A DNA stretch of 64,000 bases from Bryobacterales bacterium (lineage in GTDB: Bacteria > Acidobacteriota > Terriglobia > Bryobacterales > Bryobacteraceae), in contig PNAJ01000059.1 in NCBI GenBank assembly GCA_003170295.1, positions 89,186 to 153,185 of the forward strand. Direction: 5' to 3'. The notes below the pieces were generated by a model. The model searched no databases and had not been told where the DNA came from. It was given only the letters and a program-made list of their open reading frames with translations. The position numbers and the translations under genes are program-made. Positions 23,455-33,066 of the stretch are shown here, in pieces; position 1 is the stretch's first letter, and the number at the start of each line of letters is the position of its first letter.

Positions 23455-26438
23455 TTACTGGACTGCTATGGTTGCGGTGGTTGGCGAGGGGATTCCTCCT
23501 ACGGTTAGGAGAATCGGCAGGGCTGCGCCGGGTGCTACGTTTTGTGGAACGATGGCGTTGATTTGAACTACTCCTTCTGCTTCGCCTGGGGCGTTGCCCG
23601 CGTAGAGAACTTGTGCATTCGCTCCGCCGATGGAGACGTTGATGGGGAGCGCTAGCGAAGATGCAGTCTGCGCCACAACTCCCGTGGATGAGAGTGGGGA
23701 CGTTTGTCCTCCGCCGGTTGCGTAAATCTGGATCGCGGTGCCGCGCGCGGCTGGATTGGAGGCGCTGTTGATCGAGCCATCCTGATTCACGATGGCGCCG
23801 GGTCCTACTCCAGAGCCGCTGAGGGTGAATATCGACGGCGCGGATGGTGCGACTGGGACTGACCACGTGCCCGTTGGCATGCCGCCCGCGACCACTTGAA
23901 CGGTCGCTGCGCCGCTGCCAACTTCATACGGGACGATCGCGTTCACCTGGCTAGACGAGGCATAAATCAGGGGCACAGCGATGTTGTTGATCAGGACCTG
24001 CGTGCCTCCGAGGGTGGTCGGAACTTTTCCGGTTGCGTCGAGAGTCATCCCGGAAGGCGTCGATCCAATGCCGGTTCCATACAAGCTGATGATCTCGCCG
24101 GGCGAGATCGCGGAGGGCGCTCCCGACGCTGCCCTGACGACCGATGCCAGGATTGGCGGGAATGTGGCGGAAGCGGTTACGTTGAGCACGACCGGGACGA
24201 TGACGGAACCGGATCCCGAGGTGAAGGTCACCGTAGTGTAAATCGTGCCGGGCTGCATGGCGCTAAATCCGACCTGGACGGTTGCCGGTGTGTAGGGGGA
24301 ACTCGCTCTGCCTCCTCCGTAGAAGAGTGTGCTGGGGTTGGAGGTGACGGTGAAGGTTCGTGTGACGGTCTGTCCTGCCTGGAGGGTGAGAGCAACGCTT
24401 GCGGGGGTGACGGTTAAAGGCGCGGACGGAGCGAGGACGACGAGGGTAACTGGAATTTGCAGAGAGGCTCCGCCTGTTGAAGTTAGCGTGAGGGTTCCCA
24501 GGTAGGTTCCGGGGCTAAGACCGACTGCGCTGGCGCTGACAAGAACATTGTCGGAGACTTGAAACGAAGCCTTCAGCCAATTGCCTCCCGACTCGGTTGC
24601 CACCGAAAGGGCGGAATAGTCCTGCCGCAAGATTACAATCTGGTCGCCAGATAGGCCGTTCCAGCGGCCAGCGCAAAACTCACAGAGTACGGGTTTGCCG
24701 GCGGCACCGGAGCGCTTGACCTGATCAGAAAGTCCACCTGGACGGTGACGGAGTTCAGCGGTCCTTGAATGACGACGTAACCCGAATAATCTCCGCTGGC
24801 CAAGCCGGACGGATTCAGTGTGACCGCAATCGAGCCTGGAGCAGCGCCGGTTGTTGGCGCGGACAGCCAGCTCCCGCCGGAGGTGGTGCTCACCGAGACA
24901 GATAACTGGGCCGGGGTGCCGTTGGTCGAGACGCTGATGGCGGCGGTGACCGGCGTCACAGACCCCACGGTCGCGCCGAGGGGGGCCAATCCGCCTGCGG
25001 TGAGGTAGGCCGTCGCGCCCACCTGCATGGTCACGGGCACGACAATGTCGTGGACGAAAGTTGACAGGCTCGGCGGGACTGTACTCTTGATGGTTACGGT
25101 GCCAGTGTATGAGCCGGCACCGAGAGCTGAGACGTTGGGGCTCAGAGTCAATGAGGACGGCTCCGAGCCTTGTGCCGGAGAGACGGACAACCAGGGAACG
25201 GACGAAACGGCTGTGAAGGGAAAACCTCCCTCGAGATAAACCGTTGCGGGTGGGGGAACGGGCGCGCCGATCCTCCAGGTCCAAGCGGGGGGCACTGAGG
25301 CGCTAGGCTGGCGGATACCGAGGAAAGGTCCCGGAGGGAACATACTCATTTGGGGTGGACCGACAAAGTGGTAGTTCGACCTAAACTCGAGCATTCGCAT
25401 TGGGGCGGAGGATAGCATTCCGAGGTCGTTCACGTCCGACGGATCAAAGATGCCGGGGCTGTAAAGGTAGGTTTCGCCGGGCGGGATGACTTCCGAAGTG
25501 ACAGTAACGATTCCTCCAGGATCCGTGGAGAAAAACGTCACATTCACGGGGAAGAGGTTCTGATTCAGGAGTGCGATGGATTCCCCGTAGTCTGGAGAAT
25601 CCGGTACGTCCCAGGAGACGTTCGTATAAGTGGTGAAAGGCAGCAGCGGAAAAAGGCCCGCTGCTACGTTGGCAGGAGCCGAGGGGAGAGAGCAGAAGAA
25701 GTCCGATTGCTGCCCGGCGGTCTGCATGTGGAGGTGTTTGCCGGTGAGTTCTGTCGCGCCAGCGAGCGTTACGTTGATTTGCTGAGCGCTGACGAATTGT
25801 GTCGAGGCGAGGCTGACGCCGTCGATGGTGACGGTGGTGGTTGCGTCGAATCCGGTGCCATCGATCGAAACGACGGTTCCTGAGGGCAAGAGACCGCCTC
25901 CCGGTGTCACGCTTTGGACTGAGAGGGTCCCACCGACGGTGAATGTTCCAGGATTTACGCTGACGGTATAGACGTTGCCCTGCTGGTCGTGCCAGGGGCC
26001 TTGCGTGGGATCGACGGTGACAGAGGAGGTTCCGGCTTTCGCGGTTGCGAGCACCGGGACGTTGATCACGAGTACCGGCAGTGCAGGTAATTGTCCGAGG
26101 CTCGCCGACGAAGCCGTGAATGACGCGGTCACATGCTGGCCTTGGACCGTGGCGTAACCGAGCTGGTCTCCTGTGGCGCTGAAGGCGGCGACGTTCGCGA
26201 TGTTGCCGAAGATCGCTGGATCGAAATCGATGGAGATGCTGGCGCTTGAAACCAGAGCGGGGGCGCTGGGGGAAATTTTGAATTGCACGTATCCACCGGG
26301 AGGCGCGGTTTCGCTCGATACTTGCAGGCTCAGTGTCGGGGTGGTTGCGCCGAGGGCAAACGCAGCGGCGCAGAGCAGGCTTGCGAGTCGCGTCACTACT
26401 AGGTTTAGTTTAGCGTGGAAGCGCTCGGGCGGCGACAC
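23455..26438 (-). pseudogene. Frameshifted large secreted Ig-like/BACON-repeat protein with Bryobacterales C-terminal domain
   Basis: Two ORFs in different frames form one gene. The upstream frame (26438-24633) has a signal peptide (VVTRLASLLCAAAFALGA), a cohesin/IPT-like part and repeated BACON/Ig-like units such as WLSVSPAQGSEPSSLTLSPNVSALGAGSYTGTVTI, and stops after AAGTAYLATRL. The downstream frame continues with DQIVILRQDYSALSV and more Ig-like units. It ends with the domain ISPGEIISLYGTGIG, VNAIVPYEVG and GGGQTSPLSSTGVV, which I associate with the TIGR03437 family of Solibacter. Joining needs one -1 step near 24640-24660. No slippery heptamer is evident, so a frameshift mutation or sequencing error is likelier than programmed shifting. 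Restored length would be about 990 residues. Confidence 0.8.
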
Positions 26439-26667
26439 TCTCGAAAACAGGGGCTTTGGCCGCTTCCGGTGGTCGCGGTTCTACAAAGCGTCCGGGCTCT
26501 CGCCCGGATGGACCGTGCCCAGAGGGCGCCCACAATCGGTCCGCAGATTGCCAACCTGCACCACAAACAAGTTTCACAGCGATCGGTGGGCCGAGGGCGC
26601 ATCCAAAACCCGAATGTTTCTCGGCCCAACGGCTGGGTAGCGATGGGGTGGATCCTGCAACCACACT
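26439..26667. other. Intergenic region with mosaic of short repeats, no gene seen
   Basis: The 229-base gap contains CGGGCTCTCGCCCG, a GCAGATTGCCAACCTGC palindrome and other GC-rich pieces. The short ORFs in both directions lack recognisable sequence. It looks like several repeat fragments laid side by side. Confidence 0.5.
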
Positions 26668-27318
26668 TCAGGAAAGCATGGATAACTTGCTGGCTTGCTC
26701 GAAGACTTCGCGGAGCATTTTGGCGGTTAGCTTTCCTGTGGACGTGTTTTGCTGGCTCGGGTGATAGGAGGCGATGAGGACGGGCGTTAGATTGTACACT
26801 GCGCCGTGGCCGAAGGATTTGCGTTCATTGACGATCGATAAATAGGTATCGAAGGCTATTCGGCCTAATGCTACTACTACGCGCAGGCGCTTGAGGAGAG
26901 CGATTTCGCGTTCTAGATAGGGGCGGCAGTTGGTTAGCTCTTCTCGCGTTGGTTTATTATCGGGCGGAGCGCAGTGGGCGGACGCGGTGATGTAGGCGTC
27001 TTTGAGGTCGACGCCGTCGCGCGAGGCGAAGCCGGTTTCATGGAGCGCGCGATAGAGAAATTCGCCGGATTTATCGCCGGTGAACATGCGGCCGGTGCGA
27101 TTGGCTCCGTGGGCTCCGGGAGCCAGGCCGAGGATCAGCACGCGGGCTTCGGGGTCGCCAAACGACGGGACGGGTTTGCCCCAGTATTCGTGATCGAGAT
27201 AGGCGCGGCGTTTGACTTTTGCGATCTCGCGGCAGTGGTCGCGGAGGCGGGGGCAGAGGGTGCAGGCTACGATGTCGTTCTGAAGGATTGCAAGTTCGTC
27301 TCCGCTCGACTTCGGCAT
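26668..27318 (-). CDS. Uracil-DNA glycosylase, family 5 (UDGb type)
   Basis: 216 residues if started at MPKSSGDEL; an ATG seven codons earlier is possible. The catalytic region GLAPGAHGANRTGRMFTGDKSG and the C-terminal motif YHPSQQNTSTGKLT fit family-5 UDG, which lacks the usual catalytic Asp of motif 1 and removes uracil and other deaminated bases. An N-terminal ACTLCPRLRDHC segment plus later Cys residues (SAHCAPP, NCRPY) can hold the Fe-S cluster of families 4 and 5. It acts in base excision repair. No repair partner is adjacent. Confidence 0.9.
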   Translation of the reverse strand: MPKSSGDELAILQNDIVACTLCPRLRDHCREIAKVKRRAYLDHEYWGKPVPSFGDPEARVLILGLAPGAHGANRTGRMFTGDKSGEFLYRALHETGFASRDGVDLKDAYITASAHCAPPDNKPTREELTNCRPYLEREIALLKRLRVVVALGRIAFDTYLSIVNERKSFGHGAVYNLTPVLIASYHPSQQNTSTGKLTAKMLREVFEQASKLSMLS

Positions 27319-27431
27319 TCGTTCATAATGATAGATCAAGATTCAGAGTTAGCCGGTGGGGCATTTTTTGCAATGGGTCGACCGGTTGATGAAGTAAGCG
27401 CTACTATCCTGAACGGAGTCGTCGCGTTGGC

Positions 27432-27458
27432 AGAGCCGGACTAGGGCGTCCGCCCCAC
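27432..27458. repeat. Degenerate family-B repeat
   Basis: AGAGCCGGACTAGGGCGTCCGCCCCAC keeps the CGGAC...GTCCGCCCCAC ends of the family-B element but has lost the central C/G run. Confidence 0.4.
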
Positions 27459-27464
27459 CTTAAT

Positions 27465-28541
27465 TTATGTGGTGAACTTCTGACTTCGACGGCGATGGAA
27501 TTGTGCGAAGGCGAGGGCGGCGAGGCTCGCGCCGAGAAGGCCCATGGTGGCGGGTTCGGGTAAGTTGTAACCGATGGCATCGAGCACCCTGATTTCCGCC
27601 AAGTTGGTGTCGTTGGTGATGTCTAAGGTGCTGTTTAGGCAGCCTTGCATGTCCTGGACGCGCGAGCAGTTGGTCGACCAGTCGCCATAGTCGTTGTTAT
27701 TAGGAGAATTGTTATAAGGGGCGATATTGGTATTGCCGCTGTCAATCGAAAAGTACGCCAAGGTTCCATTGGCGGTAGCGAGGAATGAGCGAGTATTCGC
27801 GGCGGAATACCGGAACAGATCCACCGGTGTAGCGTTGCCGGCGCCCAAGCGGTCTACTGGTGCGCCAGCTGAAGTGCCGAGACTGGAGATGGTCCCGAGA
27901 ATTTCGTCGGTCTCATGCTCGGCGACGCTAAAAAAGTCGTAATTATTTACTGTGCCGGTTGTGCTGCCGCCGAGGCCGCGGTAAGTGTAGCCCTGAGTTA
28001 GCTGAGCATTGAGATCAACGGGGTCATTCAGGGTAATGACGCCGTCATAGCAATTTCCAACGCCGGGAGTGTTGCAGGAAGCTCCAGCGTTGGTTATGCC
28101 GTTTGTGAATCCGATGCCAAGAGCATTGGCCAGTGCGGTGGTTAGAACGATATTGCCGCCGGCCCCAGGGATCGGATCGGTGGCAGGCAAACTACCCACG
28201 GCGGTTACGTCGTTGGCGTCTCCCGGGCCTTCATGGCTGGTTAGCTGAGTTTTATAGGTCGCGTACGGTACCGAACCGACAAACTGGTTACTCCCGCCAA
28301 GCCCGCTACCGCTCCCATTAGCGGCAAACTGGATGAAGATGCTGGCGTTCGCGTTGCTAAAGGTGCTGCTATAAAGTCCCGCGATGGTGGTTTGAAGAGT
28401 GCCGCACGCGTTCACGGTGCTGTCCCCGTTAATGTTAGCGTTACACGTGTAAGTAATATTGCCGAATGCGGACAAAGTCGCGCCGAGCGCCGCGAGAGCC
28501 AAGAAGATCGTTCGTTGCGATCTGAATGCTTTCATAGTCAT
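27465..28541 (-). CDS. PEP-CTERM metalloprotease-like secreted protein (HExxE variant), copy 1
   Basis: 358 residues: signal peptide (TIFLALAALGATLSAFGN), a long secreted domain and a C-terminal PEP-CTERM tail, LPEPATMGLLGASLAALAFAQFHRRRSQ, which directs sorting by an exosortase. The central YDFFSVAEHETDEILGTISSLG aligns with the zinc site of secreted metalloproteases I know as the NF038122 group (YDFxSVALHEIGHALG). Here the third residue of HExxH is Glu (HETDE). Zinc binding through Glu or loss of activity are both possible. The next gene upstream is a paralogue, so this is a tandem duplication. Confidence 0.8.
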   Translation of the reverse strand: MTMKAFRSQRTIFLALAALGATLSAFGNITYTCNANINGDSTVNACGTLQTTIAGLYSSTFSNANASIFIQFAANGSGSGLGGSNQFVGSVPYATYKTQLTSHEGPGDANDVTAVGSLPATDPIPGAGGNIVLTTALANALGIGFTNGITNAGASCNTPGVGNCYDGVITLNDPVDLNAQLTQGYTYRGLGGSTTGTVNNYDFFSVAEHETDEILGTISSLGTSAGAPVDRLGAGNATPVDLFRYSAANTRSFLATANGTLAYFSIDSGNTNIAPYNNSPNNNDYGDWSTNCSRVQDMQGCLNSTLDITNDTNLAEIRVLDAIGYNLPEPATMGLLGASLAALAFAQFHRRRSQKFTT

Positions 28542-28616
28542 CCCCCGAGGACTGTCAGACTTAAAGCTTGCCTCAGTCCCCCCCGAATAGTCAAGCGGAG
28601 ATTCACCTGAGAAACG

Positions 28617-29642
28617 CTAGTTTTGGCGGCGGTGCCGGACGCTTAGTACGGCTATAACCGCGAGGCTTATGGCGAGCAGGCCCATGGTGCCGGGTTCGGG
28701 GACCAGGTTGAAGCCGACGGCGTTGAGCACCGATATTTCCGATCCACCGTCATTTGTCAGGTCCAAATTATTGCCCGAGGCAGCTTCGCCATTCTGGACC
28801 TTACCGGGGCCGCCGGCGGCCCAGTCGCCATAATCTCCGAGAGCGGGTGAATTGATGTAGCTGGCGATATTGTGTTGGCCGCCGTCGATCGAAAAGTATG
28901 CGCCGGTTCCATTGGCGGTGCTGAGAAAACTACGGGTTCCGGGAGCGGCATAGCGAAACAGGTCGGCCGGTGATGCGTCGGTGGCGCCGACGGCGGAGTT
29001 GCAGGCCTCCGCCGGTCCAGTGTTGCTGCCATTTGTGCCGATGCAGGAGATCGAGCCGAGAATCTCGTCCGTCTCATGCTCCACGATGTAGAAAAAATCA
29101 ACCCCGCTTTGCGTTGGGTCACTGGGCGAGAGGGGGTAGTAAAAATCTACGCCACTCTGGGCCATCGTAATGACGCCGTTGTAACAATTGGGATCCACGC
29201 CCAGCGTGCAGGAAGTCATTTGATCGGTTTCGATTCCGGCGTCCGATCCCGCCAGGCCAAGAGCGGATGCCAGCGCAGCGGTAACATCGATGTTTCCGTT
29301 GGTGTTTCCATACGGGATCAAGGGATCACCGCCAGTGGGCAAGCTGTTTAGAGCAGTTGGGTCGTCCGTGTGAAGAGTCAGCGCGGTGAGATAACTCGCG
29401 TACGAAACAGGAGTGACGTTGAAGCTGCTTGACGCCACCCCGGCGTTGCCGAATTGGATAAAAATGTTGGCGGTCGCATTGCTGAAAATGCCGCTATAAA
29501 CACCCGAGTCCTGCGGACCGTTCAGCATGTTGCAGAGGCTGGTTGAGATGCTCGCGTCACAGGTGTAAGTGATGCCGCCGGCAAGTGCCGGAAGAGTCGC
29601 TCCAAACGCTGCAATCGTCAAGAAGATGGAGCGTGTTGTCAC
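28617..29642 (-). CDS. PEP-CTERM metalloprotease-like secreted protein (HExxE variant), copy 2
   Basis: 341 residues, paralogue of the downstream gene: ITYTCDASI start of the mature protein, IFIQFGNAG, ITAALASALG-like segment, VDFFYIVEHETDEILGSISCIG and FRYAAPGTRSFLSTANGTGAYFSIDGG all match copy 1. It ends with the PEP-CTERM tail LVPEPGTMGLLAISLAVIAVLSVRHRRQN. Both copies share HETDE in place of HExxH, so the change predates the duplication and is not a random defect. An extra Cys pair in this copy (QMTSCTLGVDPNC) may form a disulfide. Confidence 0.8.
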   Translation of the reverse strand: MTTRSIFLTIAAFGATLPALAGGITYTCDASISTSLCNMLNGPQDSGVYSGIFSNATANIFIQFGNAGVASSSFNVTPVSYASYLTALTLHTDDPTALNSLPTGGDPLIPYGNTNGNIDVTAALASALGLAGSDAGIETDQMTSCTLGVDPNCYNGVITMAQSGVDFYYPLSPSDPTQSGVDFFYIVEHETDEILGSISCIGTNGSNTGPAEACNSAVGATDASPADLFRYAAPGTRSFLSTANGTGAYFSIDGGQHNIASYINSPALGDYGDWAAGGPGKVQNGEAASGNNLDLTNDGGSEISVLNAVGFNLVPEPGTMGLLAISLAVIAVLSVRHRRQN

Positions 29643-29658
29643 CTTTCGCTCATTATAC

Positions 29659-30990
29659 CTAGTCGTTCACGTCGACGTTCTCCACGAAACAACTCATGAA
29701 GGCGCGGTCGAGCACGTCCTCGGTCAATGCGATCGGACGGCGCTCGAAATGGAGGATATCGACGGCGTGCGAAATCACGTCGCGCGGATGGCAGCGGCGG
29801 AATCGTTTATCGCCTTGAATATAGTGCTTCTGCACGAAGCTCGCCGCGAGGCCCGGAGGACACAGAATCTGCTTGTCCAGGCAGTAGCGCTCGAAAATCT
29901 GGATAAATTCGGGCGCTTTCGGACTGCGCAGGAACATTTTGTATTGGATTCTGCGCAGGAACGCCTCGTCGCCCAGCTGATTCGGCCGCAGGTTGGTAGA
30001 GAAGATGAGGAAGGCCTCGAAGGGCACCGTCATTTTACCGCCGGCCTGGAAGCTGAGATAGTCGGTGTGCTTTTCCATGGGCACGATCCAGCGATTGAGG
30101 ATTTCCGCGGGGGATGCCTTTTGACGGCCAAAATCGTCGATCAGGTAGATGCCGTTGTTGGCCTTGAGCTGGAACGGAGCATCGTATACCTTGGAGTGCT
30201 TGTTGTAGCTCAAGTCCAGCATATCGAGCGTGAGTTCGCCACCGGTGATGATGAACGGGCGTTTGCACCTGAACCAGCGGCCGTCGTGCGGCTTCGAGTC
30301 CGACAGCGCGGTGAGCAGCGAGGTTTCGTCCTCGATCTTGTGGTGATAAATGGGATCGTAGAGCTGGATGATGTTGCCCTGGCATTCGATGGCGTAGGGC
30401 ATGTAAATCGGCGCGGTCTCGACGCGAAACAGCGATTCGGCGAGCGCCGTTTTTCCATTGCCCGGCTGCCCGTAAATCAGAAACGACTTGTTGGAATTGA
30501 CCGCCGGACCGATCTGCGCGAGAATATCCGCCTCCACCACCAGGTGTTTGAACGCAACACGGAGAAGATCGGGGCTGAGCCAGTTCTCCTGCAGGCGCTG
30601 CCGCCGCACAATCTCCGTATATTGATAAAGCGGTACTGGCGCGGGCCCGGCATACTGATTGTTTTCAAGAAACTCGCGGGCCAGGTTGCGGCCCGACTCG
30701 GTGAGAAAGAAGACTCCCGACATATTTCCCATTCCGAGCGACTTCTTCACACCGACGTAATGTTGCCGTTTGAACGTTTCCAGGGTTTCGTCGATCACGC
30801 TGAAGGGAAATCCGATGAGGCTGCCGATGTCACGGCCCACCAGCTCGCCGCGAAAATACAGGTATTTCAGGATCAGATGTTCGATGATGGTGGCCGGAAT
30901 TCCCGTATCTTCAAGGGATTCCGGTACAGGAGGGACGACGGCGTTACTGCCGGATTCCGCCGATTCGATCAAATCGATAACTGAGCTCAC
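29659..30990 (-). CDS. AAA+ ATPase with N-terminal winged-helix-like region
   Basis: 443 residues, cytoplasmic. The first 150 residues (ATIIEHLILKYLYFRGELVGRDIGSLIGFPFSVIDETLETFKRQHYV) resemble a winged-helix module. The ATPase has Walker A GQPGNGKTALAESL, Walker B-like GIYLIDDFG, sensor segment LIFSTNLRP and an arginine-finger-like FLRRIQYK. The mid-domain has an insert around the Cys/Arg-rich RWFRCKRPFIITGGELTLDML. I have seen such ATPases in Acidobacteria near pilus genes, but no pilus gene is here, so the target is unknown. Confidence 0.8.
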   Translation of the reverse strand: MSSVIDLIESAESGSNAVVPPVPESLEDTGIPATIIEHLILKYLYFRGELVGRDIGSLIGFPFSVIDETLETFKRQHYVGVKKSLGMGNMSGVFFLTESGRNLAREFLENNQYAGPAPVPLYQYTEIVRRQRLQENWLSPDLLRVAFKHLVVEADILAQIGPAVNSNKSFLIYGQPGNGKTALAESLFRVETAPIYMPYAIECQGNIIQLYDPIYHHKIEDETSLLTALSDSKPHDGRWFRCKRPFIITGGELTLDMLDLSYNKHSKVYDAPFQLKANNGIYLIDDFGRQKASPAEILNRWIVPMEKHTDYLSFQAGGKMTVPFEAFLIFSTNLRPNQLGDEAFLRRIQYKMFLRSPKAPEFIQIFERYCLDKQILCPPGLAASFVQKHYIQGDKRFRRCHPRDVISHAVDILHFERRPIALTEDVLDRAFMSCFVENVDVND

Positions 30991-31076
30991 GGGTTTAAAC
31001 AGCCTCCGAACAGAGAAGAAGGGCGCGCGATCCGCACTATATGACAGATATATCGGGTGAAAACTCGCCTCACTTC

Positions 31077-31742
31077 ATGCTTTTCGCAATTTTGGTACTC
31101 TTCGCCCAACTCGTACCGCATCGTGCGCCCGTCGTACCATCTGTTGTAACAACGGAAATCGAGTTTGTGACGGCGGATTTGCCTTGGGCAGTCGCCGAGA
31201 AGGGGTATGAGGCCTCGCCTTTGGAGGTACGGGTCAGCGGATCATGTCCGATTGGAGGGGTGGGGTACGCAGTGTCGGGTGCATTGCCACTGGGCATTCA
31301 GCTTTCGCGGATGGGATATTTTTCGGGGGCGCCGGTGCATACGGGCGAGTTTAAGTTCACCGTCCGCGCATCGGACGGCTGCGGGTCGGCCTCGAAGGAA
31401 TTCAAGCTGGTGGTGACGGGGGCTCCGATGCTCACGGTGAAGCCTCCGCGCATTTCATTTGAATGCAAAACCGGGGAGAATCCGCCGGAAAAGGAGATGT
31501 ATGTTGCGGGCACCTGGCCGAGATTGGCGTACCGTCTGACCGTCGCCAACGCCGGGTGGCTGGTGGCAACGCCGGAACATGGCACCACGCCGCGTCAAGG
31601 CTCGGCACTGGCTCACGATGTCGTGCATGTGCGCGTGGATACTGTCGGGCTGAAGCCGGGACACTATACCGCGTCGATTACGGTCTCATCGTGGCAGGCA
31701 TTGGAGCCGGTGCGCGTGGAAGTGGAGCTGAAAGTCAATTAA
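31077..31742 (+). CDS. Secreted Ig-like (putative-Ig and BACON-like) protein
   Basis: Started at MLFAILVLFAQLVPH (signal peptide), 221 residues; an upstream ATG at 31041 is possible. A putative-Ig (He_PIG-type) domain is suggested by ISGALPLGIQL-like text, SGALPLGIQLSRMGYFSGAPVHTGEFKFTVRASDGCG, the pattern 'LPxGL...G..xGTPxxxGxxxFTVxVxD'. A second BACON-like beta domain follows (AGWLVATPEHGTTPRQG, VGLKPGHYTASITVSS), the same type as in the frameshifted gene at 23455-26438. Likely extracellular binding or surface module. Its stop overlaps the convergent gene end by four bases. Confidence 0.65.
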   Translation: MLFAILVLFAQLVPHRAPVVPSVVTTEIEFVTADLPWAVAEKGYEASPLEVRVSGSCPIGGVGYAVSGALPLGIQLSRMGYFSGAPVHTGEFKFTVRASDGCGSASKEFKLVVTGAPMLTVKPPRISFECKTGENPPEKEMYVAGTWPRLAYRLTVANAGWLVATPEHGTTPRQGSALAHDVVHVRVDTVGLKPGHYTASITVSSWQALEPVRVEVELKVN

Positions 31743-32086
31743 GAAGAATGTTTCCAGGGAAGGAGGGAGTGTTTTTTCCCAGGAGTTTTGGGAGCGGGCG
31801 TTTTTGCCGCGGGAGCAGGGGGCGGGACTATCTGAGGCATCGCCATTAAGCGGATCAAATCCTCGCTGACGCCCGCCTGCTTCAATCCGACCAAGCCCTG
31901 CACAGTGGTGTCGAAATTCGTCCGCGAGTTGCGGATCAACTGGAGGATAAACATCTCGTCGAACCCCGCCTTGGCCAGAGTGACGACGCTGTCATTGGTC
32001 AGGGGTTGGTGGACCAGCGAGGCTATGGTGAACTCCTGCGCCATGGCCGGGAGGATCGTAAGAAGCAGAGCGCACAGAACACGCAT
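31739..32086 (-). CDS. Small secreted protein with duplicated helical repeat, unknown function
   Basis: 115 residues with a signal peptide (MRVLCALLLTILPAMAQ). The mature part carries LTNDSVVTLAKAGFDEMFILQLIRNS and TTVQGLVGLKQAGVSEDLIRLMA, a two-part helical pattern I have seen in many acidobacterial secreted proteins. The Pro/Ala/Lys-rich tail may be a linker or wall-binding region. It converges with the Ig-like gene. Function unknown. Confidence 0.6.
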   Translation of the reverse strand: MRVLCALLLTILPAMAQEFTIASLVHQPLTNDSVVTLAKAGFDEMFILQLIRNSRTNFDTTVQGLVGLKQAGVSEDLIRLMAMPQIVPPPAPAAKTPAPKTPGKKHSLLPWKHSS

Positions 32087-32179
32087 ACACTGTTACTATC
32101 GGCATAGTGAGGAGAGGTGAGAGGGCGGATTAGCCCTATGCCGCGTCATGGCGACGGGATCATTTTGGCGCATCGGCAT

Positions 32180-32548
32180 CTACCAAACAAAAAGACGCTG
32201 TTTGGATGCCGTGAAAATTACCCTCTCTCCCGAACTCTTAGTTCGCAATGGCATCTCAAGCCGGCTATCGTCGCCAAAGGTGACTATGATCGTTTCATCT
32301 GTGGCGATTTTCACACTATCGACCACCTTGGCGATTAGGCCGCATAGCCGGTCTCGATACCCTGGTGTTCCGAACGTGAGAGTCGTCCCTTCGCTCGTTA
32401 CGTGTGGCCAGACAAGCGTCGTAAGTGCGCCCTTTTGGTCGAAGCCGAGGATCAGGTAATCAAGCACGAACTGGACTGAGGTGAGCCGCGCGCCTCGTAC
32501 TTCCGACAAGAGACTCTCGCCGTTTTTTCGGACCTCTTCATTTGTCAT
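32180..32548 (-). CDS. Small protein of unknown function (DUF6188-like?)
   Basis: 122 residues starting at MTNEEVRKNGESLL, chosen over an ATG at 32581 that would overlap the preceding TPR gene. Beta-rich pattern: ARLTSVQFVLDYLILGFDQKGALTTLVWPHV and DETIIVTFGDDSRLEMPLR. It faintly resembles small proteins of the DUF6188 type, without certainty. No signal peptide. It follows the TPR gene on the same strand by 11 bases and could share its transcript. Confidence 0.5.
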   Translation of the reverse strand: MTNEEVRKNGESLLSEVRGARLTSVQFVLDYLILGFDQKGALTTLVWPHVTSEGTTLTFGTPGYRDRLCGLIAKVVDSVKIATDETIIVTFGDDSRLEMPLRTKSSGERVIFTASKQRLFVW

Positions 32549-32559
32549 CGACAGAGCGT

Positions 32560-33000
32560 TTACTTCTTCACCGCCGGCCACTTCTCGATCTTTTTGCGGA
32601 TCGCCGCCGCGTTCTTCGCGTCGGGAGACAGTTCCAGATACTTCTCGTACGCCTCGCGCGCAACGGCGTGGTCGTTTAGCTTCTCCTCGGCTTCACCGAG
32701 CTTCAGGAACGCTTCGGCGGAACCCGGGTCCCACTTCGTCGCGCGCACATATCGCCGTGCGGCGGCATGGTAGTTTTTCTTGGTCTTGAAGTAGAAGTCG
32801 CCCGCGGTGATATTCTTCTGCGCTTCCAGCGGATTGAGCGCGAACTCCTCCAGCTTGAGCGATTCATCCTCTTCCGGGGGCTCCTGTTCGGCTGGTTTTG
32901 CGGGACGCGTTGTTTCGAGTTTCTTCTGCTGCTGAGGCGGCTGCTGCTGCGCCAACAGCGCGGCGCTCGCGAGCATCGCCGCTATAGACACGCATGACAC
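32560..33000 (-). CDS. Secreted TPR protein
   Basis: 146 residues, N-terminal signal peptide (AMLASAALLAQQQ) then a Gln/Pro/Glu-rich linker and about two TPR units: AAARRYVRATKWDPGSAEAFLKLGEAEEKLNDHAVAREAYEKYLELSPDA. Such short BamD/YbgF-like TPR proteins are usually periplasmic or lipoprotein-like adaptors; no lipobox is evident here. Divergent from uvrC. Confidence 0.7.
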   Translation of the reverse strand: MSCVSIAAMLASAALLAQQQPPQQQKKLETTRPAKPAEQEPPEEDESLKLEEFALNPLEAQKNITAGDFYFKTKKNYHAAARRYVRATKWDPGSAEAFLKLGEAEEKLNDHAVAREAYEKYLELSPDAKNAAAIRKKIEKWPAVKK

Positions 33001-33066
33001 AATTAAATTATAGACCCGCTACTAGAGCTTCGCGAAAAAGCCTCGGAGCTGCCGCTCCTGCCCGGA

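Noticed and set aside
24630-24670. Programmed -1 frameshift site
   Set aside because: No slippery heptamer or downstream pseudoknot could be recognised.
24660-25284. N-terminal part of the 609-residue ORF at 23455-25284
   Set aside because: It is an out-of-frame reading of the upstream half of the frameshifted Ig-like gene; only the part after about residue 215 is real.
29569-30984. 471-residue plus-strand ORF opposite the AAA+ ATPase
   Set aside because: No recognisable domain and typical shadow composition; Walker motifs are on the minus strand.
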